A stretch of 64,000 nt of DNA from Kitasatospora cinereorecta (GCF_024172095.1 NZ_JAMZDX010000003.1:1008001-1072000), one strand, 5' to 3'. Positions 17,567-28,859 are shown, numbered from the stretch's first letter. Numbers and translations are program-made. Notes: generated from the letters alone by a model not told the origin.

Positions 17567-19000
17567 CTAACCGACCGAGCGGGGGAGCCGCAGGCTGAGG
17601 TGGACGATGACCAGGGACCCCGCGGCCTGAAGGGCGAGCACCAGGGCAAGGGCGTGAGCCATCCCGAAGGTCGGGGTGAGCGAGATGAACAGGGTGCCGA
17701 GCGTGGCCACACCCAGTGCGAGGCTGGACTGCTGAGTGGTCGCCAGCACACCGCTGCCCACACCCGCCCGCTCCAGCGGCACCCCGGAGAGGACGACTCG
17801 GAAGAGCGGCATTCCCACCAGGCCCTGACCGATCCCGGCGAGCGCGACGCCGGGAAGCATCCGCAGGGCCGAGAAGCCTGTCCAGTCGGTCATCACGGTG
17901 GTGAACAGGGTCATCAGACCGATGCCCTGAACCACCGCGCCGACGGTGATCACCCGGCTGCCGAAGCGGCCGACCAAGCGAGGACCGGCCAGCGAGGCGG
18001 TGAAGTAGCCGACTGCCATCGGGACCAGGGCCCAGCCGGCCGCGATGGGGTCTTCGTGCAGCCCCTGCTGCAGCACCAGGGCGACGACGAACATGAAGCC
18101 GCCGAATCCGGTGAAGTAGGGCACGGCCACACCGAGGCCTCGCCGCATCTCCGGAATGCGCAGCAGCGACAGCGGCACGAGCGGGACCCGCCCGGCCCGC
18201 TCGGCGGACCGCTCGACGGCGAGGAAGGCCGCGGCGAGCAGCGGGAAGGCGGCCAGCAGCAGCCAGGTCCACAGCGGCCACCCGACGGCCCGCCCCTCCA
18301 TAAGGGGGACGAAAAGGGCCAGCAGTGAAGCCGTCAGCAGCACTGTGCCGGGGATGTCGATGTCAGCTGCCTGAGGTGCCCGGCTCTCCGGCACGTAGCG
18401 CAGGGCCAGCACCGCCGTGAGCAGGGCGAACGGCACGTTCAGCAGGAAGACTGCCCGCCAGCCGGTGCCGAAGAGGTCGGCGGAGACCAGCAACCCGCCG
18501 AGCACCTGGCCGATCACCACCGAGATCCCGCCGACGGCGCCGTAGATACCGAGCGCTCGGGCGCGCTGCCGACCGGTGCTGGTGGCGGTGATGGTGGCCA
18601 GGACCTGCGGAAGCAGGAGCGCGGCCGATGCGCCCTGGGCGACCCGGGCGGCGACCAGGGTTCCTGCGGTGGGCGCGACACCGCAGACGAGGGAGGTGAG
18701 GGCGAAGGCGGCGGCTCCGGCGACGAAGAGCCGCCGGCGTCCGAAGGCGTCGCCCAGTCGTCCGCCGACGACGAGCAGAACGGCGAAGGCAATGCCGTAT
18801 CCGGCCGCGATGAGCTCCAGGACGGCGGGGCCGGCGACCAGGTCGTGGTCGATGGTCGGCAGCGCGACGTTCACTATGAAGAAGTCAAGCATCGGGAGGA
18901 AGGCGCCGAGGAGGACGGTGACCAGGCCGGCCATGCCGAGGTCGGGCGTGGCGGGACGGGCCGGGGCGACGGTCTGCGGGTGCGCAAGTTGTTGGGTCAC
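17567..19000 (-). CDS. MFS drug efflux transporter (DHA2 type)
   Basis: A 477-residue membrane transporter with about 14 hydrophobic segments. Motif A is GGRLGDAFGRRRLF; motif C-like Gly/Pro-rich sequence is in IYGAVGGISVVIGQVLGG. It belongs to the EmrB/QacA proton-drug antiporters. The GTG at 19000 opens VTQQLAHPQ before the first hydrophobic segment; an upstream ATG at 19072 lies beyond the operator. It is divergent from an MmyB-type regulator, which probably controls it, and upstream of the TipA-like gene. Confidence 0.85.
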   Translation of the reverse strand: MTQQLAHPQTVAPARPATPDLGMAGLVTVLLGAFLPMLDFFIVNVALPTIDHDLVAGPAVLELIAAGYGIAFAVLLVVGGRLGDAFGRRRLFVAGAAAFALTSLVCGVAPTAGTLVAARVAQGASAALLLPQVLATITATSTGRQRARALGIYGAVGGISVVIGQVLGGLLVSADLFGTGWRAVFLLNVPFALLTAVLALRYVPESRAPQAADIDIPGTVLLTASLLALFVPLMEGRAVGWPLWTWLLLAAFPLLAAAFLAVERSAERAGRVPLVPLSLLRIPEMRRGLGVAVPYFTGFGGFMFVVALVLQQGLHEDPIAAGWALVPMAVGYFTASLAGPRLVGRFGSRVITVGAVVQGIGLMTLFTTVMTDWTGFSALRMLPGVALAGIGQGLVGMPLFRVVLSGVPLERAGVGSGVLATTQQSSLALGVATLGTLFISLTPTFGMAHALALVLALQAAGSLVIVHLSLRLPRSVG

Positions 19001-19028
19001 GGCTACTACGATCCAGGCTCCCTCAACC

Positions 19029-19070
19029 TGGTACCAGAGAGTGTTTATCCAGGTATAACGACTACCTGGC
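19029..19070. promoter_or_regulatory. paired palindromes between MFS pump and regulator
   Basis: Two palindromes sharing the half-site core CTGG/CCAG lie in the 101-base divergent gap: CTGGTACCAG at 19029-19038 (perfect, 10 bp), and CCAGGTA-N7-TACCTGG at 19050-19070. They are the likely operators of the adjacent HTH regulator. Confidence 0.65.
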
Positions 19071-20444
19071 AATAGGCTCCGAGCTGGAGCATGCTGGGGT
19101 CATGGCCACCTCTGTCGATGCGACCGCCCCCTCCGCCGCACGCCGCCACGAACTTGCCGCGTTCCTGCGCAGCCGACGTGAGCGCATCTCGCCCGAACAG
19201 GTCGGACTGCCGGCCACCGGGCGCCGCCGCACTCCCGGTCTTCGACGGGAGGAGGTCGCGCATCTCGCCGCGGTCGGGGTCACCTGGTACACGTGGCTGG
19301 AGCAGGGACGCGACATCCAGGTGTCCACCCAGGTGCTGGACGCGGTCGCCCGAGCGCTGCTGCTCGACCGGATCGAGCGGGCGCACCTGTTCGTCCTGGC
19401 CGGAGCCGAGGATCCGTCACCGGTCAAGGAGTGCGCCACCGTCTCGGCCCCGGTGCGGATGTTGATGGAGCAGCTCGATCCCTTCCCCGCCGCGGTGATC
19501 AGCAGCCGGTACGACATCCTGGCGCACAATCGGGCGTACTCCTGGTTGGCCGGCGACCTTGACGCCGTACCGATCGAGGACCGCAACATGCTGCTGATGG
19601 TCTTCACGGACACTCCCTTCGCCCGGCATCTGGTGGATCTGGAGGCGGCGAGGGCCGGGGTGGTCGCGCGCTTCCGGGCGGCAATGGCGGACCATGCCGC
19701 GGAACCGAGCTGGAAGGCCCTGGTCGGGCGACTCAGGAAGCTTTCTCCCGCCTTCGCCGAGGCCTGGGAACGCCACGAGGTGGCGGCCATGGTCAACGGG
19801 CTGAAGCAGTTCGTGCTGCCCGGGACCGGGCTGCTGCAGTTCGAATACACCAACTTCTGGCTCGGTCCGCGCACCGGCACCCGAATGGTGGGGTACGTGC
19901 CGCAGGACGAGGCGACCCGTGAGGAGTTGGAGCGGCTCCGGGACGCGGCGGTGGCCGACTGAGCCGCTGGCCCGCCGAGGGACACCGGCCCGCTGAGCGC
20001 CAGCGACCAGCAGAGCAGGCCGAGCGGCAGCTCCGCCCCGACGGCCATGACCGTCGCAGCGGCCAGCTCCGTGCCCGGAGCCGCCGATGCCAGGTCGCAC
20101 AGGGCATCGCCCACCAGCAGGGCGGCGGCGAGAGCCGCTGCCGCGCGGTGCCGACCGTATCCCTGGCGTAGCTGCAGCCCGGCGGTGATCAGCACCGCTG
20201 CCTCGACCACATCCAGCACTGCCCAGGCCCGGCCGTCCGGAAAGCTGGCCAGCAGAGCGGCCCAGGGCAGCAGCAGGAATCCGCAGGCAATCAGCAGACG
20301 GTGGGGGCCACCCAGCCGAGCGAGCACGGGCCGGAGGTGTTCCACCACGCCTGTCGAGCCTGCACGACCCGCCTCGCCTGTCCGTGCGGAGGCCCGGAGC
20401 GCTCGCATCTCTCGGACCGGCCACCGCATCACGGGTGTGCTCAC
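19062..20444 (-). pseudogene. membrane protein gene without its own stop codon
   Basis: From GTG 20444, about 160 codons encode a plausible small membrane protein with four hydrophobic segments (LLIACGFLLLPWAALLASF, AVLDVVEAAVLITAGL, AAALAAALLVGDALCDLA, LAAATVMAVGAELPLGLL). The GTG overlaps the TGA of the preceding gene by four bases, which fits an operon. At about 19965 the protein-like sequence ends but no stop codon occurs. The frame continues antisense through the whole MmyB-type regulator and stops only at 19062, and that part reads as Ser/Arg-rich shadow. I infer loss of the original 3' end by a rearrangement. A sequencing error cannot be excluded, but no nearby stop exists in the other two frames around 19965. 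Function unknown. Confidence 0.5.
19102..19962 (+). CDS. helix-turn-helix transcriptional regulator (MmyB-like)
   Basis: A 286-residue regulator. The N-terminal XRE-type HTH includes ELAAFLRSRRERI, the family signature RRTPGLRREEVAHLAAV and WYTWLEQGRDI. Residues ~115-280 form an MmyB-like ligand-binding domain (ILAHNRAYSWL, LLMVFTD). Regulators of this type usually sit divergent to the efflux or reductase gene they control, here the MFS transporter. The gene is entirely overlapped antisense by the run-on frame of the membrane protein gene to its right. Confidence 0.85.
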   Translation: MATSVDATAPSAARRHELAAFLRSRRERISPEQVGLPATGRRRTPGLRREEVAHLAAVGVTWYTWLEQGRDIQVSTQVLDAVARALLLDRIERAHLFVLAGAEDPSPVKECATVSAPVRMLMEQLDPFPAAVISSRYDILAHNRAYSWLAGDLDAVPIEDRNMLLMVFTDTPFARHLVDLEAARAGVVARFRAAMADHAAEPSWKALVGRLRKLSPAFAEAWERHEVAAMVNGLKQFVLPGTGLLQFEYTNFWLGPRTGTRMVGYVPQDEATREELERLRDAAVAD

Positions 20445-21022
20445 GATGCCCGCCGGGATCGCCGCCGAGCCGAGCCACCGCACGGCGACGTGACCTGCAC
20501 CCCGTGGAAAGTCCCGTCGACACAGGCGAACCAGAACCGCCCGTCGACCGGGACGACTCGGGCCGCACACCGCCGCCTCCGCACACCTCGTCGGAGGAAC
20601 GTGACCGTCGGCGGCAGCCCGGACGCCGGCAGTCGCCCCCAGGCAAAAGCGGCCCGGCCGCCCTCGCCCACTCGACCGTGGTGACCACGCAATCGCCCCC
20701 CGGCCTGCCGGACTCCACGGAGTAAGCCACCCCTGGCGAGCGCACTCTCGGTCAGGACGTCCACCAGCTCACCCTGCTCGTACACCTCGATCGCACGTCG
20801 CCGCCCCCGCGGACGCCGGACCCGGACCAGCCACGGACCGACGGGCGCGAGGAGGTCGACCGACCCCGCTGCCGGATCCATCGGCCAGGAGCCGTGGCGC
20901 ACCAGGCCGTCGGCTCCGTCGGCAGGGCCGACGCCGTCCGCCGGACTGCCCGACCGAGGGTCCGTCAGGCCACTGTCACCGCAGACCGTGTTTGCGTTCG
21001 TGTTCGTATTCGTGTTCGTCAT
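20441..21022 (-). CDS. hypothetical protein with (TN)n start
   Basis: A 193-residue protein I do not recognise. It opens MTNTNTNTNANTV, encoded by hexamer repeats at the DNA level, followed by a Gly/Pro/Asp-rich segment. The middle looks folded (APVGPWLVRVRRPRG, IEVYEQGELVDVLTESAL), and the end has VPVDGRFWFACVDGTFHG. There is no membrane segment. It is translationally coupled to the downstream membrane protein gene. A large perfect inverted repeat lies just upstream, in the gap to the divergent histidine kinase. Confidence 0.5.
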   Translation of the reverse strand: MTNTNTNTNANTVCGDSGLTDPRSGSPADGVGPADGADGLVRHGSWPMDPAAGSVDLLAPVGPWLVRVRRPRGRRRAIEVYEQGELVDVLTESALARGGLLRGVRQAGGRLRGHHGRVGEGGRAAFAWGRLPASGLPPTVTFLRRGVRRRRCAARVVPVDGRFWFACVDGTFHGVQVTSPCGGSARRRSRRAS

Positions 21023-21068
21023 GACGTCAAGACTGGTCAGCGGACGCGGCGATGTCGGTAACCCCAAG

Positions 21069-21110
21069 ATCCGTCTTTGGGGTGTACCTAGCTACACCCC
21101 AAAGACGGAT
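21069..21110. repeat. perfect 18-bp inverted repeat in a divergent gap
   Basis: The left arm ATCCGTCTTTGGGGTGTA (21069-21086) and its exact reverse complement (21093-21110) flank a 6-base spacer (cctagc). It lies between the divergent genes at 20441-21022 and 21158-22384. It is AT-richer than its surroundings. It is most likely an operator for a dimeric regulator or a bidirectional control site. A remnant mobile element end is possible. Confidence 0.75.
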
Positions 21111-21157
21111 GCCGACGCCATGGCAGCCATGATCACGGGACCTCTACGCTGAGCGCC

Positions 21158-22384
21158 ATGATCCAGTCGAACCTCCGCCAGGTCCTCGCACGGAGCGCCG
21201 AGCACGCTCCGTGGTCGGACGCTGCCCGACGGGATTCGGTGTTCATCGCGGCAGGCGTCCCGCTCGGCCTGCCCGTGCTGCTCGCGCTGCTCGAACCGAG
21301 GAGCTTCTGGCTCCTGGCCGTCCTCTCGGCAGGGTGCCTCGATCTGCTGACGACGGCCCAGCGCAGCCGGCTGCGCAGCCTGCGGGGAGTCGAGGTGCCG
21401 AGCCGCCTCCCCGCCGACGCCGGGTGGGCGGCCCGCCTCAGAGCCGGATTCACCTGGCGGCAGGCCGTCTACCACCTCCTCGTGGCCCCGGCCCAGTCAC
21501 TGCTTGGCGGCGCGCTCCTGGGGCTCTGGGGTGCCGGGCTGGTGCTGGCGACCGTCTTCGGCTGGGCCTGGTTGATGCCACCCGGCAGCCCGCTGCGCTC
21601 CGGCTTCGGATGGTCGGTCACCAACGGCTGGATCACCGGTGCGGGTCTACTACTTCTCCTCTTCATGCCGTGGCTGACGGCCGGGTTCGCCGCACTGGAG
21701 CTGTGGGCCGCCCGGGCCCTCCTCGGTCCCAACCGGGCCGAGGTCCTGGAGCGCAGGGTGGAGGATCTTGCGGAGAGCCGCGCCGGCGTCGTCGATGCTG
21801 CCGACGCCGAGCGCCGCCGCATCGAACGCGACCTGCACGACGGCGCCCAGCAGCGCCTGGTGGCCCTCGCCATGAACCTCGGCCTGGCCCGGCGGACCTT
21901 GCGTGACATACCGCCCGAGGCCATGCAGGTCATCATCGAGGCGCACGAAGAGGCCCAGGCTGCCATCGACGAGCTCCGCGATCTGGTCCGCGGCCTGCAC
22001 CCCGTCGTCCTGGAAGACCGCGGCCTGGACGCAGCCCTCTCCGGTATCGCCGCCCGCAGTCCGGTCCCGGTCCGTCTGAGCGTCGATCTGCCACGACGGA
22101 TCTCCCCGACCGTGGAAGCAGTCGCCTACTTCACCGTCTCCGAAGCCCTGACCAACGCAGCCAAGCACGCCAAGGCGTCCCGGGTCGACCTCAGCCTCCG
22201 CCAGAGCGCCGACCGACTGCACATCACCATCACCGACGACGGCATCGGCGGCGCGGACACCGCCAGAGGCACCGGCCTGATAGGTCTGCGGCGACGCGCC
22301 GCATCCGTCGACGGCACCTTGTCCATCACCAGCCCCCGCGGGGGCCCGACCACCATCACCATGGAGCTGCCGTGCGAGCTGTGA
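21158..22384 (+). CDS. sensor histidine kinase (NarL/DesK family)
   Basis: A 408-residue membrane kinase. The first ~200 residues contain about four hydrophobic segments in two pairs (GVPLGLPVLLALL, then GALLGLWGAGLVLATVFG and TGAGLLLLLFMPWL). The HisKA_3 phosphoacceptor box is RRIERDLHDGAQQRLVALAM, with the phosphorylated His in DLHDG. The HATPase domain has the N-box NAAKHAKASRV, G1 DDGIGG and G2 GTGLIGL. The tandem rare Leu codons cta cta occur in the last hydrophobic run. It overlaps the response regulator by 13 bases and forms a three-gene operon with it and the toastrack protein. Confidence 0.92.
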   Translation: MIQSNLRQVLARSAEHAPWSDAARRDSVFIAAGVPLGLPVLLALLEPRSFWLLAVLSAGCLDLLTTAQRSRLRSLRGVEVPSRLPADAGWAARLRAGFTWRQAVYHLLVAPAQSLLGGALLGLWGAGLVLATVFGWAWLMPPGSPLRSGFGWSVTNGWITGAGLLLLLFMPWLTAGFAALELWAARALLGPNRAEVLERRVEDLAESRAGVVDAADAERRRIERDLHDGAQQRLVALAMNLGLARRTLRDIPPEAMQVIIEAHEEAQAAIDELRDLVRGLHPVVLEDRGLDAALSGIAARSPVPVRLSVDLPRRISPTVEAVAYFTVSEALTNAAKHAKASRVDLSLRQSADRLHITITDDGIGGADTARGTGLIGLRRRAASVDGTLSITSPRGGPTTITMELPCEL

Positions 22385-23016
22385 TCGCGGAGGACTCTGT
22401 CCTGCTGAGAGTGGGCCTGGTCAAGGTGCTCGAAGCCGTCGGCTACGAGGTCGCTGCCGCAGTGGGAGATGCCGATGCCCTCCTGACCGCCATCGAGGAG
22501 CACCGGCCGCAGGTGGCGGTGATCGACGTCCGGATGCCACCGGGCTTCACCGACGAGGGCGTCCGCGCAGCCCTGGTGATCCGCCGCCAGTGGCCGGAGG
22601 TCGCGGTGCTGATGCTCTCCCAGTTCGTCGAGGAGCGTTACGCGGCCGACCTCCTCTCCACCAACACGAGCGGTGTCGGCTACCTGCTCAAGCAACGGGT
22701 GGCCAACGTTGACGACTTCGTCGAGGCGCTCCAGCGAGTTGCGGACGGGGGCACGGCGCTCGACCCCGAAGTGGTCGCCCAGCTCCTGCTCCGCAAGGAC
22801 ATCGACCCCCTGCGTCGGCTGACCCCGCGCGAGCGGGACGTGCTGGGGCTGATGGCCGAGGGACGGTCGAACACTGCCATCGCCGAGTCGTTGGTGGTCA
22901 GTGACAGCGCAGTCGCCAAACACATCAACTCGATCTTCACCAAGCTCGACCTGCCACCCGCCGACGCCACCCACCGCCGAGTCCTCGCCGTCCTGCGCTA
23001 TCTGGAGGTGGGGTAG
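22372..23016 (+). CDS. LuxR-family response regulator
   Basis: A 214-residue response regulator. The receiver domain begins MRAVIAEDSVLLR with the acidic pocket, the phosphoacceptor Asp is in VIDVRMPPG, and the conserved Lys is in LLKQRV. The C-terminal LuxR HTH is LTPRERDVLGLMAEG with NTAIAESLVVS. It starts at GTG 22372 inside the kinase gene. It is the partner of the adjacent DesK-type kinase. The 18-bp inverted repeat upstream of the operon is a candidate binding site. Confidence 0.93.
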   Translation: MRAVIAEDSVLLRVGLVKVLEAVGYEVAAAVGDADALLTAIEEHRPQVAVIDVRMPPGFTDEGVRAALVIRRQWPEVAVLMLSQFVEERYAADLLSTNTSGVGYLLKQRVANVDDFVEALQRVADGGTALDPEVVAQLLLRKDIDPLRRLTPRERDVLGLMAEGRSNTAIAESLVVSDSAVAKHINSIFTKLDLPPADATHRRVLAVLRYLEVG

Positions 23017-23987
23017 TGGCAGCCGACGAGACCGTTCCCCCGCCCCGCAGCCACACCACCGACAACACGCCAGGCGGCGGGCAGCACCACGACGCGGCCG
23101 GCGGCGACCACCATGGCTCCGCCCGAGCGACCGCGCCAGGTCCGTTCCGCAGGTCCACGGCGGGTGGTCCCGACTCCACCGACGCAGCCGCCGAAGTCCG
23201 CGACGCCGGCCGCAACGGCTGGCGGACCCTCGGAGTCCTGGTCATCGTCTTCGCCGTCCTGTCCGGTGGTGCAGTCGCCTGGGCCCAGTTGAGCCAGCAG
23301 CAAGCCCGCGACGAGCGGACCTACCGCCGAGGAGCCCTCGCCACCGTTGAGGTCGACTCGGGCGCGGCGACGGTGTCCATTCGCGCGGGCAGAGCCGACC
23401 AGGTAGTGGTGGACCAGCGGGTCGGATGGTCGCTGCGCCGTCCTTCGGTCTCCCAGCGGCTCGAGAACGACACGCTCAAGATCTCGGTGAGGTGTCCCGC
23501 ACCGACCGAGGTGATCGGTTGTGCGGTCATGCTCGACATCGAGGTTCCGGCAGATATGGCGGTCCACACCACGAACGGGTCCGGCCGGACCGAGATCCAG
23601 CGGCTCACCGGCGACTTCGAGGCTCGGACCGGTTCGGGTCAGCTGGATCTCCAGGGGTTGAGCGGGACGATCTGGGCGAAGGCAGGCTCCGGGCAGATCA
23701 TCGGTAGTGAGCTGACAGCGGAGCGGACGACGGTGTTCAGCAACTCCGGTTCCCTCACCTTGGGCTACGCCAGGGCTCCCCGATCGGTCACCGCCCGGCT
23801 CGCCTCCGGACCACTGATCATCCACCTTCCCGACGATCGGACGACCTACCGCGTCGACCTCACCACCGCGAGTGGCCGGCGCGACGTGGACCCGTCGGTT
23901 CCCGGCGCCGACTCCGCCGACGTACTGGACATCGCCGCAGCCTCGGGAACCGTGACCATCGACCGAGGTGACGACGATGGAGGCTGA
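23016..23987 (+). CDS. membrane-anchored DUF4097/toastrack protein
   Basis: A 323-residue protein. Residues ~1-70 are hydrophilic and His/Gly-rich, one hydrophobic segment follows (WRTLGVLVIVFAVLSGGAVA), and the outer part is a beta-strand-rich domain with recurring Gly/Ser turns (HTTNGSGRTEIQ, ARTGSGQLDLQ, AKAGSGQIIG, SNSGSLTLG, TASGRRDV). This is the DUF4097/toastrack pattern found in Lia/Psp-type envelope stress systems. The GTG start shares one base with the response regulator stop (TAGTG), so the three genes are tightly coupled. It probably senses or modulates envelope stress with the kinase. Confidence 0.85.
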   Translation: MAADETVPPPRSHTTDNTPGGGQHHDAAGGDHHGSARATAPGPFRRSTAGGPDSTDAAAEVRDAGRNGWRTLGVLVIVFAVLSGGAVAWAQLSQQQARDERTYRRGALATVEVDSGAATVSIRAGRADQVVVDQRVGWSLRRPSVSQRLENDTLKISVRCPAPTEVIGCAVMLDIEVPADMAVHTTNGSGRTEIQRLTGDFEARTGSGQLDLQGLSGTIWAKAGSGQIIGSELTAERTTVFSNSGSLTLGYARAPRSVTARLASGPLIIHLPDDRTTYRVDLTTASGRRDVDPSVPGADSADVLDIAAASGTVTIDRGDDDGG

Positions 23988-24211
23988 CCGTCCGGGCTCG
24001 TACGTCATCGCCCCGTCGAGCCCGGCGCCCAGCCCGCCCACAGATCCTGTGGCCGTCCACTTCGATTCGCCGCCGACCACTCCTTGCTGTGCGGCCTGGG
24101 GCACAGCTGACCTCCTCGAAGCGACAGCCGCAGGCCACTGCGCCGCGTGAGGGAGAATGGAGAGTCCCGCACGCCCGCCTTGGGGCCCGCCCCGTTGAGG
24201 ATCTGCCACGC

Positions 24212-25450
24212 ATGACCGCCACGACCGACGCGCCCTACCCCTCGCCCGCCACCACCACGGCCGCGCCCACCGCCACCACGCCCGCGGCCACCAGCGCCAC
24301 ACCCCCAGCCCCCGCCGAGTTCGCCCCACTGAACATCGGCCCGATGGAGGTCTGGCCGCCCGTCGTCCTCGCGCCCATGGCCGGCATCACCAACGCCCCC
24401 TTCCGCACCCTGTGCCGGGAGCAGAGCGGCGGCCGCGGTCTGTACGTGTCGGAGATGATCACCACGCGTGCCCTGGTCGAGCGGAATGCCAAGACCATGC
24501 AGTTGATCAAGTTCGACGCGAGTGAGAAGCCGCGTTCGATCCAGCTGTACGGCGTGGACCCGGTGACGGTCGGCCGGGCGGCCCGGATGATCGCGGAGGA
24601 GGACCTCGCCGACCACATCGACCTGAACTTCGGCTGCCCGGTCCCCAAGGTGACGCGGAAGGGCGGCGGCTCGGCCCTGCCGTACAAGCGGAACCTGCTG
24701 CGCGAGATCCTCCGCGAGGCGGTGGCGAACGCGGGTGCGCTCCCGGTGACGATGAAGATGCGCAAGGGCATCGACGACGATCACCTCACTTTCCTTGACG
24801 CGGGCCGGATCGGCGCCGAGGAGGGTGTGGCGGCGATCGCGCTGCACGGTCGTACGGCGGCGCAGCACTACGGCGGTACGGCTGACTGGTCGGCGATCGC
24901 CCGGCTGCGGGAGGCGGTGCCGGCGGAGATCCCGGTGCTCGGCAACGGCGACATCTGGTCGGCGGACGACGCGGTGCGGATGATGCGCGAGACGGGTTGC
25001 GACGGTGTCGTGGTGGGCCGGGGCTGCCTTGGCCGTCCGTGGCTGTTCAAGGACCTGGTCTCGATCTTCGAGGGCGACGTCGACTACGCGCGGCCGACCT
25101 TCTCGTACGTGGCGCGGGCGATGGTCCGGCACGCCCAGCTGCTGGGCGAGTGGCTGGGTGACGAGGCGCGCGGCGTGATCGACTTCCGCAAGCACGTGGC
25201 CTGGTACACCAAGGGCTTCTCGGTCGGGTCGGAGCTTCGGGTGAAGCTGGCCGGTGCGTCCTCGCTGGCGGAGCTGGGGGAGACGCTGGCGCTGGTCGAC
25301 CAGGAGCAGAGCTGGCCGCTCGGGGCGGACGGGCCGCGTGGCCGTACGAGCGGCAACAACCGGGTGGTCCTGCCCGAGGGCTGGTTGGACGATCCGTACG
25401 ACTGCGCCCGACCGGCCGAAGGTGCCGAATCCGATACATCCGGCGGCTGA
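24212..25450 (+). CDS. dusB: tRNA dihydrouridine synthase
   Basis: A 412-residue flavoenzyme that reduces uridine in tRNA D-loops. Family signatures are LAPMAGITNAPFR, YVSEMI, the catalytic DLNFGCPVPKVTRKGGGSA, KMRKGIDDDH and a late GCDGVVVGRGCLGRPW. The first ~40 residues are a Thr/Ala/Pro-rich tail. The ATG at 24212 is chosen over the 24089 frame start because the extra 41 residues have no family counterpart. A true rho-independent terminator with a T-tract follows. Confidence 0.95.
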   Translation: MTATTDAPYPSPATTTAAPTATTPAATSATPPAPAEFAPLNIGPMEVWPPVVLAPMAGITNAPFRTLCREQSGGRGLYVSEMITTRALVERNAKTMQLIKFDASEKPRSIQLYGVDPVTVGRAARMIAEEDLADHIDLNFGCPVPKVTRKGGGSALPYKRNLLREILREAVANAGALPVTMKMRKGIDDDHLTFLDAGRIGAEEGVAAIALHGRTAAQHYGGTADWSAIARLREAVPAEIPVLGNGDIWSADDAVRMMRETGCDGVVVGRGCLGRPWLFKDLVSIFEGDVDYARPTFSYVARAMVRHAQLLGEWLGDEARGVIDFRKHVAWYTKGFSVGSELRVKLAGASSLAELGETLALVDQEQSWPLGADGPRGRTSGNNRVVLPEGWLDDPYDCARPAEGAESDTSGG

Positions 25451-25502
25451 GTTGGCCGTAGAGGCAAAATAGCCCTCCCCGACCCCCTCGCCATCTCGGC
25501 CC

Positions 25503-25539
25503 AGCCCTCTTGTCCAATCAGGCCAAGAGGGCTCCTTTT
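25503..25539 (+). terminator. rho-independent terminator of dusB
   Basis: AGCCCTCTTG (25503-25512) pairs with CAAGAGGGCT (25524-25533) and is followed by CCTTTT. A canonical stem plus T-tract is unusual enough in this genome to be clear. Confidence 0.85.
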
Positions 25540-26016
25540 CGGCAGATTTCCATCACTCAGCGCACCCGCCCCATCAGCAGAATGCGACGGATGGCGCAGT
25601 TGAGCTACGCCCGACAGTTGAGATGCGCTCGTGACGCTTGCCACATATCGTTGCGATTGACGGTTGGTCAGCGGGGTTCGCCAAGGTGTACAAGTCGGGA
25701 TCGCTTCCCGAAGGGGCATCGAGGCGGATCGCCGCGGCTGGCTGCAGGAAATCAAGCCGGTGAAACACGGCGGTTCGTCCGCCACTACTCTCTGTCCGGT
25801 TCGCGTGATCTTCGCGTGGCCATGCGTTCACTTCTTGAAGACTCCCTAGCGTCAGCCGGACGATTTCGGCAACAGAGGTAAACGCTCTGACGGGCATTCG
25901 ATCTGTCGGGTCAGCGCCCATTCCGAGGCTCGTACGTGACATTCGTTCCCCTACGCAGCCTTCGAAATGGGTATGTTCTCCGGCGTCAGGGCAACCGTGT
26001 GCGAGGAGACCGACCC
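25540..26016. other. gene-free region upstream of ppdK
   Basis: No reading frame here looks coding: the available frames are short, Arg/Ser-rich and lack Streptomyces codon bias. GC is lower than the surroundings. Near the right end TATGTT at 25972-25977 is a candidate -10 for ppdK, with a GAGGAG ribosome binding site at 26003. The remaining ~430 bases are unexplained and could hold a small RNA or further promoters. Confidence 0.5.
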
Positions 26017-28725
<2,709 letters not shown>

Positions 28726-28821
28726 CACGAAGCAGCGCGGTCCCATCGTTGCCCGCATCCCCTCCGCAGGGGAGGGGCGTGCGGCGGAGCTCGGCGCAGG
28801 AGAGCCGCCGTACGTAGCAGT

Positions 28822-28859
28822 CGGGGCGGGAACGGACAATGGCGTCCGTTCCCGCCCCG
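28822..28859 (+). terminator. terminator after ppdK
   Basis: A 16-bp perfect stem, CGGGGCGGGAACGGAC (28822-28837) with 28844-28859, and a 6-base loop. Its right arm leads directly into a short direct repeat. Confidence 0.75.

Noticed and set aside
23968..24150. 60-codon frame at the end of the toastrack gene
   Set aside because: No ribosome binding site, no conserved pattern, and it overlaps the preceding gene. The 224-base gap before dusB looks non-coding.
24125..24160. Possible cobalamin riboswitch element (gccactgcgcc)
   Set aside because: Only a few bases resemble the B12-box neighbourhood, no further conserved elements exist, and dusB is not a cobalamin gene.
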